Source: Phalacrocorax aristotelis (Eukaryota; Chordata; Aves; Suliformes; Phalacrocoracidae). From it: a stretch of 64,000 nucleotides of DNA. Below the pieces are notes generated by a model that was not told where the DNA came from, did no database searches, and was given only the letters and a program-made list of their open reading frames with translations. The stretch lies in contig NC_134276.1 in NCBI RefSeq assembly GCF_949628215.1, forward strand, positions 102,551,799 through 102,615,798, written 5' to 3'. Made by a program: the position numbers and the translations under genes. Below, piece by piece: positions 37,670 through 49,264 of this stretch (positions are counted from its first letter, which is position 1; each line of letters begins with the position of its first letter).

Positions 37670-38859
37670 CCTAGTTACAAGTCCCTCTACTGTACTTCCT
37701 TAAATATCAAGAAAGATTGAATACAGATTCAGGAAACTACCTGAAGTTTAGCTTCCTGAAGCCTTTAATTAAATCACTGTATTAGAAAAATTAAACACAG
37801 AGAAGGAAAACATCACATGGGAAAACTCCACACATTATTGTACAATGAGTGGTGTGAATAAAGCCAAGTTTTCTGCCGTTTGTTGCCCTTTATTCCCTAT
37901 CCAAATCAATTCCCGCACCTTTCCCTATGAGATTCCTACCAAGCAATAAACAGCACACAATGCAGCTAGTCCAGGGCTATGTTTGGGCTGATCAGCCCAC
38001 AAAACACTTGCTATCAAATAAACAAATGCCTGAATTCTGCCTGCCTGCCCCTCGGTGATGATGAGTTGACCTCTCCAGATTCTGATTTTCATGAAACTGT
38101 TAGGAATTTAGTATCTTTGAAAACCCAGCCACTCTATCTCATGTAGCCGAAATTAGCCAAAAGATTCCAAAGTGGTAGGGAGGGAAGAGGAGATTGACCA
38201 TGATTACACAAACCTCAATTCCATAGGAAACCAAGTTACAGCTACTGAGGACCAGTGTCACTTCTGACTAACACAGGCATTGGCTTAACCAGGGTGGGGC
38301 AAGGGGTCTTTACCCTCACCTTTTTCTTCCTAGCACTGTCCTTTGTCTCTCTTGGCATGTGACATTGCCCTGCATCTGCCCTGGCTGCCTTGTTAGGTAA
38401 GAGCTTATCTTCCCCAGCATATACAAACTCTATCATCCTATGTTATTAAATTTCTTTCTGCTATCAAACAGTAGATGTTTAGTTATCCATATATCTTTGG
38501 TTACCACTTCTATTACACAAAACAGTGAGCAATTACTTAAATTTACCATATGACTCATTGCAGATTAGTTCATTAAGTGAGTAACCCCTCCTCATTCATT
38601 ATGGGATATAAATTCATGCATGTACAGCATTTCATTGTTTCTATACCCATCTCCTACTGCACACATGTATTACTCTTTATATATGTGAGATAACCTGTCA
38701 CACATATAACAGAACAACCATCTATATGCAACTTGTGAAATATTGAGTTGTGGTGGGATACCATTGTGTGGCTCTGGAATTCACCATTTGCTGACAAGGA
38801 CTATATCACTTATTGGAAGACACAGGAGCAAGGCTGGTAAATAAATCTTAACAGTTTGT

Positions 38860-39915
38860 CATGCTATCAGAGAAGGGTTCATGTTGGAAGGCACCACTGG
38901 AGGGCATTTGGTTCGACCCCTTGCTCAAGCAGGGCCACCTACGGCAGGTTGCCCAGGACTGTGTTCAGGCAGCTTTTGAATGTCTCCAAGGGTGGAGATT
39001 CCACAACCTCACTGGGTAACTCGTGCCAGTGCTCAGTCACCCTCACAGAGAAAAAGTGTTTCCTGATGTTCAGAGGAAACCTCCTGTGTTTCAGTCTGTG
39101 CCCATTGCCTCTGGTCCTGTCACTGGGCACCACTGAAGAGAGCCTGGCTCCAACCCCTTTGCACCTTCCCTTCAGGTATTTATATATATTGACACGATCC
39201 CCCGACCCTTCTCTTCTCCAGACTGAACAGTCCCAGCTCTCTCAGCCCTTCCTCATAGAAGAGAAGCTCCAGTCCCTTCATTGGACTCTCTCCAGAATGT
39301 CCATGCCTCTCTTGTACTGAGGAGCCCAGAACTGGACCCAGGACTCCAGGTGTGGCCTCAGCAGTGCTGAGTAGAGAGGAAGGATCACCTCCCTCAACTC
39401 ACTGGCAACACTTCCTAATTCAGCCCAGGATACCATTCACCTTTTTTGCTTCAAGGGCACATCGCTGGTTCGTGTCCAACTTGGTGTCCACCAGGACCCC
39501 CAGGTCCTTTCCTGCCAAGCTTGTTTCCAGCCAGTCATTCCCCAGCGCATACTGGTACATGAGGTTATTTTTTTCCAGGTGAAGGACTTTGCACTTCCCC
39601 TTTTCGAAATGCAAGAGGTTCTTGTCAGCCCATTTCTCCAGCCTACTACCATCTAGAGGTCCCTCTGGATGGTAGTAGGACTCTCTGGCATGTCAGCCCC
39701 TCCTCTGAGTTTTGTGTCACCTGCAAACTTGATGAAGGTACACTCTGCCCCACCATCCAGATCATTAATGAAGTTGTTGAACAGGATTGGACCCAGTATT
39801 GCCCCTTGGTGTACACCACTAGTCATTGGCCTCCAACTGGACTTCTCACCACTGATCACCACCCTCTGCGCCCAGCCATTCACCCAGCTTTCAATCCACC
39901 TCAGTCTTTGCCTAC
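38860..39915 (-). mobile_element. 5'-truncated CR1 LINE, minus strand
   Basis: A CR1 copy read on the minus strand, 3' end at left. The left end (gaagggttcatgttggaagg) is the reverse complement of the CR1 3' untranslated end. Further right, minus-strand frames encode the C-terminal part of reverse transcriptase: 39653-39883 has [13 protein letters not shown] and the motif C region, and 39420-39614 has [12 protein letters not shown] with [12 protein letters not shown]. Motif C at 39707-39727 reads FAGDTKL where active elements have FADD, so a catalytic Asp is lost. The RT reading also needs a frame change between the two parts, so the copy is dead. The 5' part of the element, including most of ORF2, is absent, as is typical of CR1. 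Confidence 0.9.
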
Positions 39916-42255
39916 TCAGGCAAGGGCTATGTGAAGCAAGTTTTCTGTTTTAGATTGGCAAATGCTCTAAGACATGGCAAAGGAAGCCATTGATGCTAGC
40001 CTTCAGTCCTTCACAGGAGGGTAACAGGGAGGCTCCCAGGTCCACTGCAAGATGACACAAACAGATAGTCAATGCTCTCACCATTGGGTGGGGCCCAGGC
40101 TACTTCAGACTGTCCAAAGTTAGAAAAAAGCTGACCAAGATGAGGAGAGGGGGAGGATCACCTCCCTCAGTGCTAAGAAGCAGAAAGCTGCAGAAGAAGA
40201 ATCACAGGCACCCACAAGTAAAACTATCCTTCAGAAAACTGATGCAGGAAAAATATATAGCATTTTATGCTTCATTTGCCAGGGGGTGGTAGTTAGTAGG
40301 TCAGTGTATTTCCTGTGCTATCAAAGTGAAAATTAGGCCTTTTTAAGAGTCTGACTAAAGTCTGATACCTCTAATACATGCTGCACCTAACACACAACCC
40401 TGAAAAACTACACTGTAACTATAAAGCAGGTATATTGCTGCTCTGGAGGAACTGTGTGTGGTACCAGGTGTGGGAGACATTGACACTAATTCTATAAAAA
40501 GGTGAAAAACAGGGAGCCTCTGTACTGAAAATGGGCTAGAGGACTTAAGCGAAGGTGTTAATGATATCGTGGGACACAGAGTAGAAACAAGTGGAAAGTA
40601 TTTTACTCCCTTGACAATTTGTTCTTGACTCAGTCAATTACGTAAGGATGATTTGTGAGATTTAAAATTGGTCCAACCTTCAAAGTCCACTGAGGACCTA
40701 GCAAGAAACACAACTAAGATTGTAGGCTTCCTCTCTGGTCAAAACCAACAGGGCGAATGCCCGTCTCTGCTGTCATCAGACAACTGAAAGCCAAGATAAA
40801 GGCACATGCCATGCCACTCTGCTAAACTTTGAGCTTCCACATCTCCAAACAAAGGGCATCACGAGGCCCCGATCTGATATCACAATATTGACAGGAGGTG
40901 AACGTTCTCACAGCAACAGCCACCACAGGGCAAAGTCTTCCTCCTTAAAGATAACATCACCCAAAACAGGCCCATTTTGGGGTTTTTTTTGGTTTTGGGG
41001 TTTTTTTTAATAGACTAACTAGGCACTGTATTTGGGTGGATCACACGGCTATTGTATGAGTCAGACCTTGAGATTTATTCAATTAAGACAAATTGTCAAT
41101 GAAGTCAGTGGGAGTTTAATCTGAAAGGGGAAGTGGGGAGTGGAACAAGGGAAACATTTACCCCCTGGCCATGTAGATCTTATTTCAGTCGTATTATATG
41201 GCTGAAAAGCACTTCAGGTGGTCCACAAGGCTGAAATGTGCTCTTCTTAACAGCAGTCCATTTCTGTGAGCACAGAAGATTCTGCCAAATTCTGCACATG
41301 CTTTCATAGACGTTTAATTTTACTCAGGAGTATCCCAAAACAACCAGGACCAAGTTTAAGAGTTTAACAGACAGACGATGATCTGGCCAAATGACAGTGT
41401 TTTATATTTAGACTTATTTGGCACTGCTTGTTTGGCTTTAAAATATAGTTTAAATACACATCACCCTTAGTCGTTAATTCTTTAAGTTATCTCCAGTCTG
41501 GTTCTCCTTCCACAACAGTGGCTGACTGTCTTTACTTTGCTTTGAGAGGAAGAACTGACCTTAATGCTCCACTTGATCAGAATTGATTGTGTTTTAAAGT
41601 AAGTTTTAAAGGTCAGATGAACTAAGGTGCTTCAAATAATTTTATAGGCAGCTGGCATAATAAATAGTTAACTTGCTATATGCTTTCTCCCATGCGCTGT
41701 TAAACTGATCGAATTGGCTGGATGCTTATAAGCTACACCTCTTCAACAACACTGCCCAAAACAAGCAAACCCTGCATGGTTTGGTTTGTACTATTCTTGT
41801 TTAATCTGGAGCAATCTTGTTTAAAAAAGAATTGATCAGTGCCCAGCAAGATTTTGTGATTAAAACCAAACCAAAACATGTTGGGTCAACTTTCCTCCTG
41901 ATGTAATTTTACTCATTTCAATAAAACAACACTGGGAATGGCTATGATCTGTGCTACATACTTGCCAACAAACTCTGATCAATGTACTACTAAGATAACA
42001 AAAATAATAACAAAAAAGCAGAGAGTGAAACTGGCCTCTTTCCTGCTCCCAGTGAAGGCAGAGTAAAGACCTGCGATTTGCTTGGAACAGCCATCATGAA
42101 TAATAGGAATATGAATGCTAATTAAACCAACCATTTGTTTCCTCTTTCATTTTTGCAGTTTGATGATACGAATGGCCACTTTTATCTCTGGTGCTTCTCA
42201 ACAAAACATTCCCTTATTTTCACTTGAAAAGCAATGTGGATTGTGTTGCCAAAGA
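39916..42255. other. Intergenic DNA
   Basis: No gene recognised; frames are rare and short. A G/T-rich stretch (ggggttttttttggttttgg) lies near 40980 and an inverted copy of the CCACTGACTTCA-type motif lies at 41083-41125. Confidence 0.5.
41083..41125 (-). repeat. Inverted copy of the dispersed CACTGACTTCA motif
   Basis: The + strand reads gtcaatgaagtcagtgggag, the reverse complement of the motif seen at 12.95 and 34.72 kb. Family unnamed. Confidence 0.35.
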
Positions 42256-42316
42256 TTGTGTACCAATTTTATGGTGGTTGTGTGTGGTTTTTTGTGTACC
42301 AGTTTTACAGTGGTTG
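42256..42316. repeat. Short direct duplication, 36-bp period
   Basis: Copies at 42256-42280 and 42292-42316 agree at 22 of 25 bases (each begins ttgtgtacca and ends gtggttg). They are separated by a GT-rich spacer. Confidence 0.8.
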
Positions 42317-42521
42317 CAGTGAAATTATCCTGTATTTACACTGGCAGAAATGTCAGAGATCAGTAAATCACTACCTGTAAAGGTACACACTGATACTCAT
42401 TCAATAGTGGATGTGTAAAAGCTAGTTATGACTCCTCCAAAGCTTACACCACTGTTAGAAGCTACGCTGTCAGCCTCCTTGGAAACCAATTTTTGCTTCT
42501 CTGCCATCCTTCCTAGTGAGA

Positions 42522-42682
42522 GGCAGAGTGGAGCAATGACTGGGACATCGCAGTCGTTCCTGAGATCAAGCTCCCACCTCTGCTGCGGACTTTGGGCAAG
42601 ACTTTAACCTTAGTTCAAATCTTCCATAAAACACACTGTCACAAGTGCTTTGAGAGCTACAGAAGAAAGCCTTGATATAAGA
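42522..42682 (+). mobile_element. MIR-like SINE relic
   Basis: The order of landmarks follows MIR: cagagtggagcaatgactgg, then gagatcaagctcccacctct, gctgcggactttgggcaaga, ctttaacctta, then caagtgctttgagagctaca and ccttgatataagaact. This is one of the clearer ancient SINE relics in the window. Confidence 0.6.
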
Positions 42683-43374
42683 ACTGTCTCAAGCAAGTAG
42701 TAATCTGAATAACTTAAACAGCTACATTCTCACACAGTCGTAGCTGCTTTCAGAGAGGACAAGAACCAGATACACTCAAGTCAGCTGTGATTTGCTGACC
42801 TTGGAGGAGGTCAGCAAAGTGATTATCCTGTTTCTTTTGGTGTTTATCAAAGATATATTACAATATATTGGAGGGGGGGGATAAAAGAAAGTGAAGCACT
42901 TGTGTCATGATTAAAGGTTGACTAGGCTAAAATTGGACAGTTGATTTCAGTGTGGTACAAAGTGGCTCATCCATTTTGAAACACCAAAGGTCTGTTGCAT
43001 CTTCGTCCAGGAAACAAGGGAACAGTTGAGGTACAAAGCATTTGTGGGGATTAGGGACCAGCTGGGAAGAGCCAATGGACTGAGAAACGGTGGAAACCCA
43101 TTAGCCCTAGTTAGCCATTACTTACGAAAATTCCTTACACAGAAGCTGCTATTGCTATTGCAGTCTGAAAATGAGGAGAATGAAGAAATAAATAAGAAAG
43201 AAAGATGGGGGGACAGGTTTTGAGGTGATGCCACTTCAGTTGGTGTTTACAGAGCCATCGCTTGACAAGCAGTGCCCTGCAACCGTTTGAATCCCTTGAA
43301 TCATTTCTCACTCTTCTCTCTGTGTTTCACACAACAGTACATGGGCAGGAAAGTAACAGAGGTGCATTCTGAGG

Positions 43375-43530
43375 TATGTGTATGTATATGTAAATAAATA
43401 TATATATATGTATGTACAGGTGTGGGGGTGTGTGGGTGTGCATAATATACACGTGTGCACATACATACCTCAAGGTGCATATCTGTATATGTGGGTATAT
43501 AAAGTATAAATGGCATATATACATATATAT
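43375..43530. repeat. Compound TG/TA-rich microsatellite region
   Basis: Interrupted runs of tatgtg, atatat and gtgtgg, including tatatatatatg near 43398 and a second AT/GT patch at 43490-43530. Minus-strand frames through it (Tyr/His/Ile-rich) are artefacts of the repeat. Confidence 0.85.
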
Positions 43531-43837
43531 GTAACTCTCTTTAAACAGAAAACTGCATCAAACAATGCCAAATTGTATGAAAATCTAGATCCTACAATCA
43601 GGCACTACGAAGTCTGCCACATTGGTTCACCCCAGCATTTTACACTTAAACCCAATTCTACCTAACTCATGTTTTCAAGGTTTTCCAGTTTTCACCCCTA
43701 CAGTATTTCCAGCGGAGTTGCAGGTCCCTCTGCAGTAATTCGACTCCCATGCCAGTGGGCTCACTTCCTTTAAACACCTTTTGATGACTGCACAGGAACA
43801 GTCACAGACCAACAGGAAGCACACAAACTGCAGGTTA

Positions 43838-44530
43838 GAATGGTAGAATCATAGAATCATTAAGGTTGGAAAAGACCTCTAAGATCATCGAGTCCAACTG
43901 TCAACTCAACAGCCCCATGCCTCCTAAATATCTACATGTTTTTTTAATACCTCCAGGGATGGTGACTCAACCACCTCTCTGGGCAGCCAGTGCCAGTGCC
44001 TGACCACTCTTTCAGCAAGGAAATTTTTCCTAATATCCAATCTAAACCTCCCTTGGCACAACTTGAAGCTATTTTATCTCATCCTATCACTAGTAGCTTA
44101 GGAGAAGAGACCAACACCCACCTCACTACAACCTCCTTTCAGGTAGTTGTAGAGAGCGATAAGGTCTCCCCTCAGCCTCCTCCTCTCCAGACTGAACAAG
44201 CCCAGTTCCCCCAGCTGCTCCTCATAACACTTGTGCTCCAGACCCTTCACCAGCTTTGTTGTCCTTCTCTGGACACTCTCCAGCACCTCAATGCCCTTCT
44301 TACAGTGAGGGGCCCAAAGCTGAACACAGTATTCAAGGTGGGGCTCACCACTGCCGAGTACAGGGGCACGATCACTTCCCTACTGCTGCTGGCCACACTA
44401 GTCCTGATACAAGCCAGGATGGTGTTGACCTTCTTGGCCACCTGAGCACACTGCTGGCTCATGTTCAGCCAGCTGTCAACCAGCACCCCCAGGTCCTTCT
44501 CTGCTGGGCAGCTCTCCAGCCACTCTAACA
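43838..44530 (-). mobile_element. 5'-truncated CR1 LINE, minus strand
   Basis: The left end carries agaatcatagaatcattaag, the reverse complement of the bird CR1 3' terminus (tandem attctatgattct octamers), followed by gttggaaaagacctctaaga and gtccaactg. To the right, cagactgaacaagcccagtt and cccccaggtccttctctgct mark the end of the reverse transcriptase region. It is about 690 bp long and strongly 5' truncated. Minus-strand frames 44098-44286 and 44247-44486 contain recognisable but interrupted CR1 RT C-terminus (for example [20 protein letters not shown] and [14 protein letters not shown]). It is less diverged than the element at 1.3 kb. Confidence 0.93.
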
Positions 44531-45528
44531 GTTGCTATGTGCATATATGGATATTCAGTGGTGATTTTTTCACCTGTTTGTCACTCAGGCTCATGAGAAG
44601 ACCATACAGCCTTTCTTCTACTTGCATATCCACTCAGGCTGCCATTCTCCCATCTGGGGAATCTCAACACAACAAGATCATGCAGTGCTGGAACAGATCT
44701 GGACTTAGTGTGGGCACACAGCACAACCCTGCAGCCTAAGAGCAGGGTGCTTAGCACACCCCGACACACTGGACTCATCGCACATCCTTTGCGCAGTTAT
44801 TCTACACAGGCACAGTGGCTGTCCCTGTGCAGCTTGGGACATCTGCCTGGCAGCTGGAATTTCAAGGTGGCTGCTTACCTCTTACCTTCTTCCTTTTGTG
44901 ACAGCACAAAGTTTCTGGGTAGAAGAAGGTATATCTGGACGTGTGACAGTCCTGCTTTTGGATGGGATGTTGCATATGCAGAACCCATGGCAGATTTTAT
45001 CTGTTATGTTTCTGCTGAAAATAAACAGGTTCTCTTAAAATCCTGTTTAAATCTTTAAAAATCTGACCTATATTTCCTTGGTTTGACTATGTGCTAGCAG
45101 CTGTTATTTAGCCCTTTTTCTCTCTATGACTTTACATTTAATTAGCACTTGAACCATTCCAGTTGTTCACCATCATCACTATTCCAATATTTTCTACAAT
45201 TCTGCAGCTGTAGAATTTGTCCCTACTAAGTCTTTGGACAATGAAAGAAAAAGGAGAAGGAAACTCAGGGAATATTTTCTCTCTCCTAACAGTTTATTAT
45301 AACTACAAATCTGAAATTTGCAAGCTTTCCTCTGTCCAGGCCATCAAACACCAGCACCACAAAATATTTAACAAGATTTGGATCCTGAAAAGATTTATTT
45401 CTAGACTTAACTTTAAGCAAATAATTACTTGCTTTCTTAAATCCAGGGTTAGTTTTGTGTGGAAAGAGGTGTCAGAATGCCAATACATATGGCCAGGGAC
45501 ATTTTAGCTGATTGAGAAACACATGCCT

Positions 45529-45558
45529 TTTTTTTTTCTTTTTTTTTTTTTTTTTTCC
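45529..45558. repeat. Poly(T) run
   Basis: About 30 bases of T interrupted by one C. It could be the reverse-strand poly(A) tail of a retrocopy, but no recognisable cDNA lies on its left and no flanking duplication was noticed. Confidence 0.85.
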
Positions 45559-47729
45559 TGGAAACAGATATGCCCATTCTAGAACATTCTGTTCCCAAAT
45601 TTACCCTGTTTAAATTTAAATACTGGAAAAATTTCTCCCAGAAATGGGGTCTTTATCTTCCTTCTTTGCATCAGAATTTATTCCAAACCTCTGGCCAGCA
45701 ATTTTAAGTGTTCTGTATTGATTTTCCTTTGCTGGCACCTTCCAAGAAGGCAGCAAAGCCCATAGAAGGCTAGCTGAGCTCAAGGGTATTTGCAGCATTT
45801 ATTGCAATAGACACCCCCTTCAATGGGAACCCACATGGGAACGTTCAATCTGGCCAGTCAGAACAGGCCGGTTAAACATCAGCTGGAAAAAGTACTTGAT
45901 AATATCCTGTGGAGAAGCAGCTAAGCACTGACAGAGGCTGATGAGCAAAGAGATTTTCCCAACCCTGTTTCCTATGACTTGCTCTTCAGAACTGTTTAGT
46001 GTGTTACAATATGCAACTCATAAATACTAATTTTTATTTTTTGTTTATACCATCGCAGTGGTTTGAAAGACATTTTAAAGATAAATTAAATTAAATTCCC
46101 CTGAAGAGATCACTGTTCATCAAATACAAACTGGAAGTATGGGAGAAGATGAAAACACCTGGGAGGAAGGACTAAATGGCTATGTGACAGTCAGATGCAA
46201 TGAATAGCTCTTGAAACTTGAAGATGCACAGGAGTCCCTCCAACCTTCAGGTGGAATTCAACATGAATTTTAGTGGACTGTCAAGGCTGGAAACAGGACC
46301 ACAAAGGCCATCGAGGGGAACTCAGTGTGACAGGAAGCCAGCAACAGATTTTAGGCTGTCTATGCAACAGGGAACCTGGGCAAGGAGTTGGAAACTTCTG
46401 TCCTCCTGTCTGTCCTCCTAACACCAACAAAGTGAACAGAGTTTCAAGAGAATGACTGCTGTGTAAATTAAACCATGGGTTAATTCTTCAAGCCCTTCTC
46501 CAATTTTAGAGCAATTCAGCTCCAATGGTTCTAACTAAATTACCCATGATCTTAATGGGGCATCTCAGCCCCATGAGCCCCACATGCCCCATGAGACCAG
46601 AATCAAACTCACTCTTTTTCTGAACTAAAAAGCAAAAAAAAAAAAAAGAGCAGTGACTACAGAATATATATTACAAGGATGTACAATTTGCTGTCGTAAG
46701 GAGCACAACAACATGCTGACTAAAGCATAGGTTGGCATCACTTTCATTGACACACTGTCAACGATGGGTTCACATTACACCTGAGCACAAATGGTACTAC
46801 GCAGAACAACAGTGTAATATCAAAAGCTAGATCACATTACTCACCCAGACTGAAACAGAGATTTACTGACAGAGAGTAAGCTGGCTACTGTAGTGCTGCT
46901 ATTGCCCCTAATCAGTACAGCTACATTCATGAATCAGGAAAATTTCTGTAACTGTTTTTGAATAACTGAATTTTTCAGTGCGTTCTTAGTTCATAGCAAC
47001 AGCATGGTTTTATACTGTGAGATGGCAGCAACATTAACATGATTTTAAGGAACAAACAAAATGGCCCCAACATCTATAAACCAGCAATCGGCAGCCTCCC
47101 GTGTACTGGAAAAACATCCAGAAGGGTGTTACTGTCTCTGATCCAGGACCCGGGCAAAAAAATGCATGCTTAGATATTTCTGTAATGCATGTTCATCTTC
47201 CAAACCAGCTTTTAGGGCTCTGGTATTAAAAATGACTGAAAAAAGGAAGGAGTTACACTATTTTTATTTTCATTTTCCCCTCATTTAAGAAAGAAAAAAT
47301 GTCTTGAAATGTCTACATCTACAAAAATCCTGATTTATTTTTCTTCTCTGCTTAGGAGGAGTGTTTCTTCAAACAAACAAACAAAAAACCCAAACAAAAG
47401 TACATGTAATTTTTTGCTCTTTTTTCAATTCACTGCAATTTGAAATATAAACATTAATAAATGTTTTTTAAAAATTAAAATTAAATATAAATAAAAGTAA
47501 ATATAAAAACCTCAAAAATTCATAAATGTGAGACTGCTTCTAGCAATATTTCAAATATAGTTTTGCATACAAAGGCTTTGTGCATATCTTTGTAAGCAAA
47601 CCTGGGTAGCTACTCTGCAACATCAAATCGAAAGTGCAAGGCAAAATGCAAGTAACATATTTAAAGTAGGTATCAAAAGAACATGATCACAGCAAAGTCA
47701 CATACTCAAACAGTAGTCAGAGGGTAAAG

Positions 47730-47830
47730 GGAGGAACTGTAGTCTGAGGATCAATGGCCTGAATTTTGCAGGAAGTCTGATCAGATGATCATGATGGTCC
47801 AGATAGGTTTAACTAGCCTTTTAGTGCATT
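47730..47830 (+). mobile_element. Possible ancient LINE (CR1/L3-like) 3' fragment
   Basis: The string gaagtctgatcagatgatca followed by tgatggtccagataggttta resembles the 3' ends of old amniote LINEs or LINE-tailed SINEs ('gactagatgatcataatggtcccttctggcctta'). Short and weak. Confidence 0.35.
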
Positions 47831-49239
47831 TGAATTATTATATCCTTTTACTACAAGATCAGACATTCTTTTATCTAAGAACACCTACCACATTCAGTGC
47901 TCAGGGCCGACAGCACTGAGCTTAAGAACAGGTTGACTTTTTCCTTCTCATCTTCACTAGTTAGCTTGTGACTTCTGCATTATACTCTGTATCTATACTT
48001 CCAGTCCTTCACTGGGAGGTTTCCTGAAGGCATTTCCATCACGCTTTCACTGGGACAGACAGGGGTCTGAAAACACTATTCAGTGGCCACCGCCTGCTTC
48101 AAGTCAGTGAGGTGGGTATTCTATGAAGAAATAGCAAATTTAATTAAAAGCTTATCCTAAAACACACGTGTAGTGGGGACAAATGATCAGGCTAGTCTCC
48201 TTTCATTTATCCGTTCTCAGAGTTTGGTTCATAACTTTAATACTGGTTTTTAAAGTATCAGAGACAGTCAGGGAGACCGGTAGCCCCACAAACACATGCA
48301 CATCCTATCTAATTTTTATTAAGTGCTGGTTTTCACTTTTTCCCCAATTATATTCATCTCAGGAGTTCTTCCAGGTAAAGCAGGTGACATGTAACCTCTC
48401 TGACATACCACATATTTGTCCACCTGTGTATAGAAGAGCTCTTCTGCTTCTGAACATAACTATATGTTGTCCATTATCCACTAGGCAGATACAAAGGAAA
48501 GGGAAACACACAAATAGTTTTTGGAGGAGGCCAGCACTGGATTAAGTTCTCATGAGTTTATCTGTGAAAAGTTGGTTCTGTTAGAGTTGTTTTTCAGATT
48601 ACATTGACCCTGAATCATTTGGAGAGAGACTGTGACATCTCTTGTAGCATGAAACAAACAAACCAACCTTATTTCTTGCAAGTAAATAGAAGAAAGGGGG
48701 AAAATGAAGCTGTGATGATCAATTTAAGGAAGTAGGAGAGAAATGTTGCCTCTCCTTTAAAAAAAATAACTGCAGTTTCCCAGTAACTGTAGTAGAGTTT
48801 GTAGTCGCCTCCTCCCTTACTTTCTCACAGAAGATGCCTACAAAATCAGATTAATGGGTCCTTTCTTCAAGCCAGGCAGTAATGAAAGGATGATACAATA
48901 TTTCCAAGTCTTAGCACAACCTCCTACTTGTAAAATACTGAGGTATGCCCATAAAACACAGACAAAAGTAGGTGGGGCTACCGCTTAATAGTAGTCATAA
49001 TAATAAGACGTTAATGACACCGAAAACCAAGTGGTATTTACCATGAAACTCACAGAGAGAAAAAGTCCTTCGGCTATTTTCTTTCCCAATTTCATTAGAG
49101 ATTAGCTTGTTTCTTTTTTTACTCCTGCCCAGCATAACACTATTCTGCTTTCTGCACAGACTTAGACACATACATGTGCTGTATTTGGCACTGTTTTGTG
49201 GTAAGGTGTAATTTATCTTTCAAATTTTGCTGTGATGAC

Positions 49240-49264
49240 TCTCAGCCCTCAGGAAGGGCTGAGA
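49240..49264. repeat. Perfect 10-bp inverted repeat, 5-nt loop
   Basis: Arms tctcagccct and agggctgaga fold around the loop cagga. It has the form of an intrinsic hairpin but lies in intergenic DNA without any gene to terminate. Confidence 0.85.

Noticed and set aside
38905-38925. tRNA-like B box (ggttcgacccc)
   Set aside because: It lies inside the CR1 3' region; there is no A box or cloverleaf around it.
39420-39614. Minus-strand open frame of 64 codons
   Set aside because: It encodes the end of the CR1 reverse transcriptase region ([12 protein letters not shown]), not a host gene.
39653-39883. Minus-strand open frame of 76 codons that looks like a gene
   Set aside because: It is the palm region of a CR1 reverse transcriptase with a mutated catalytic motif, part of a truncated LINE.
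43301-43524. Two overlapping minus-strand frames rich in Tyr, His and Ile
   Set aside because: They are translations of the TG/TA microsatellite at 43375-43530.
45529-45558. Poly(T) run as the tail of a minus-strand processed pseudogene
   Set aside because: No recognisable coding sequence abuts it and no flanking direct repeats were seen.
49240-49264. Hairpin resembling a bacterial intrinsic terminator
   Set aside because: The DNA is vertebrate intergenic, there is no following T-run and no upstream gene.
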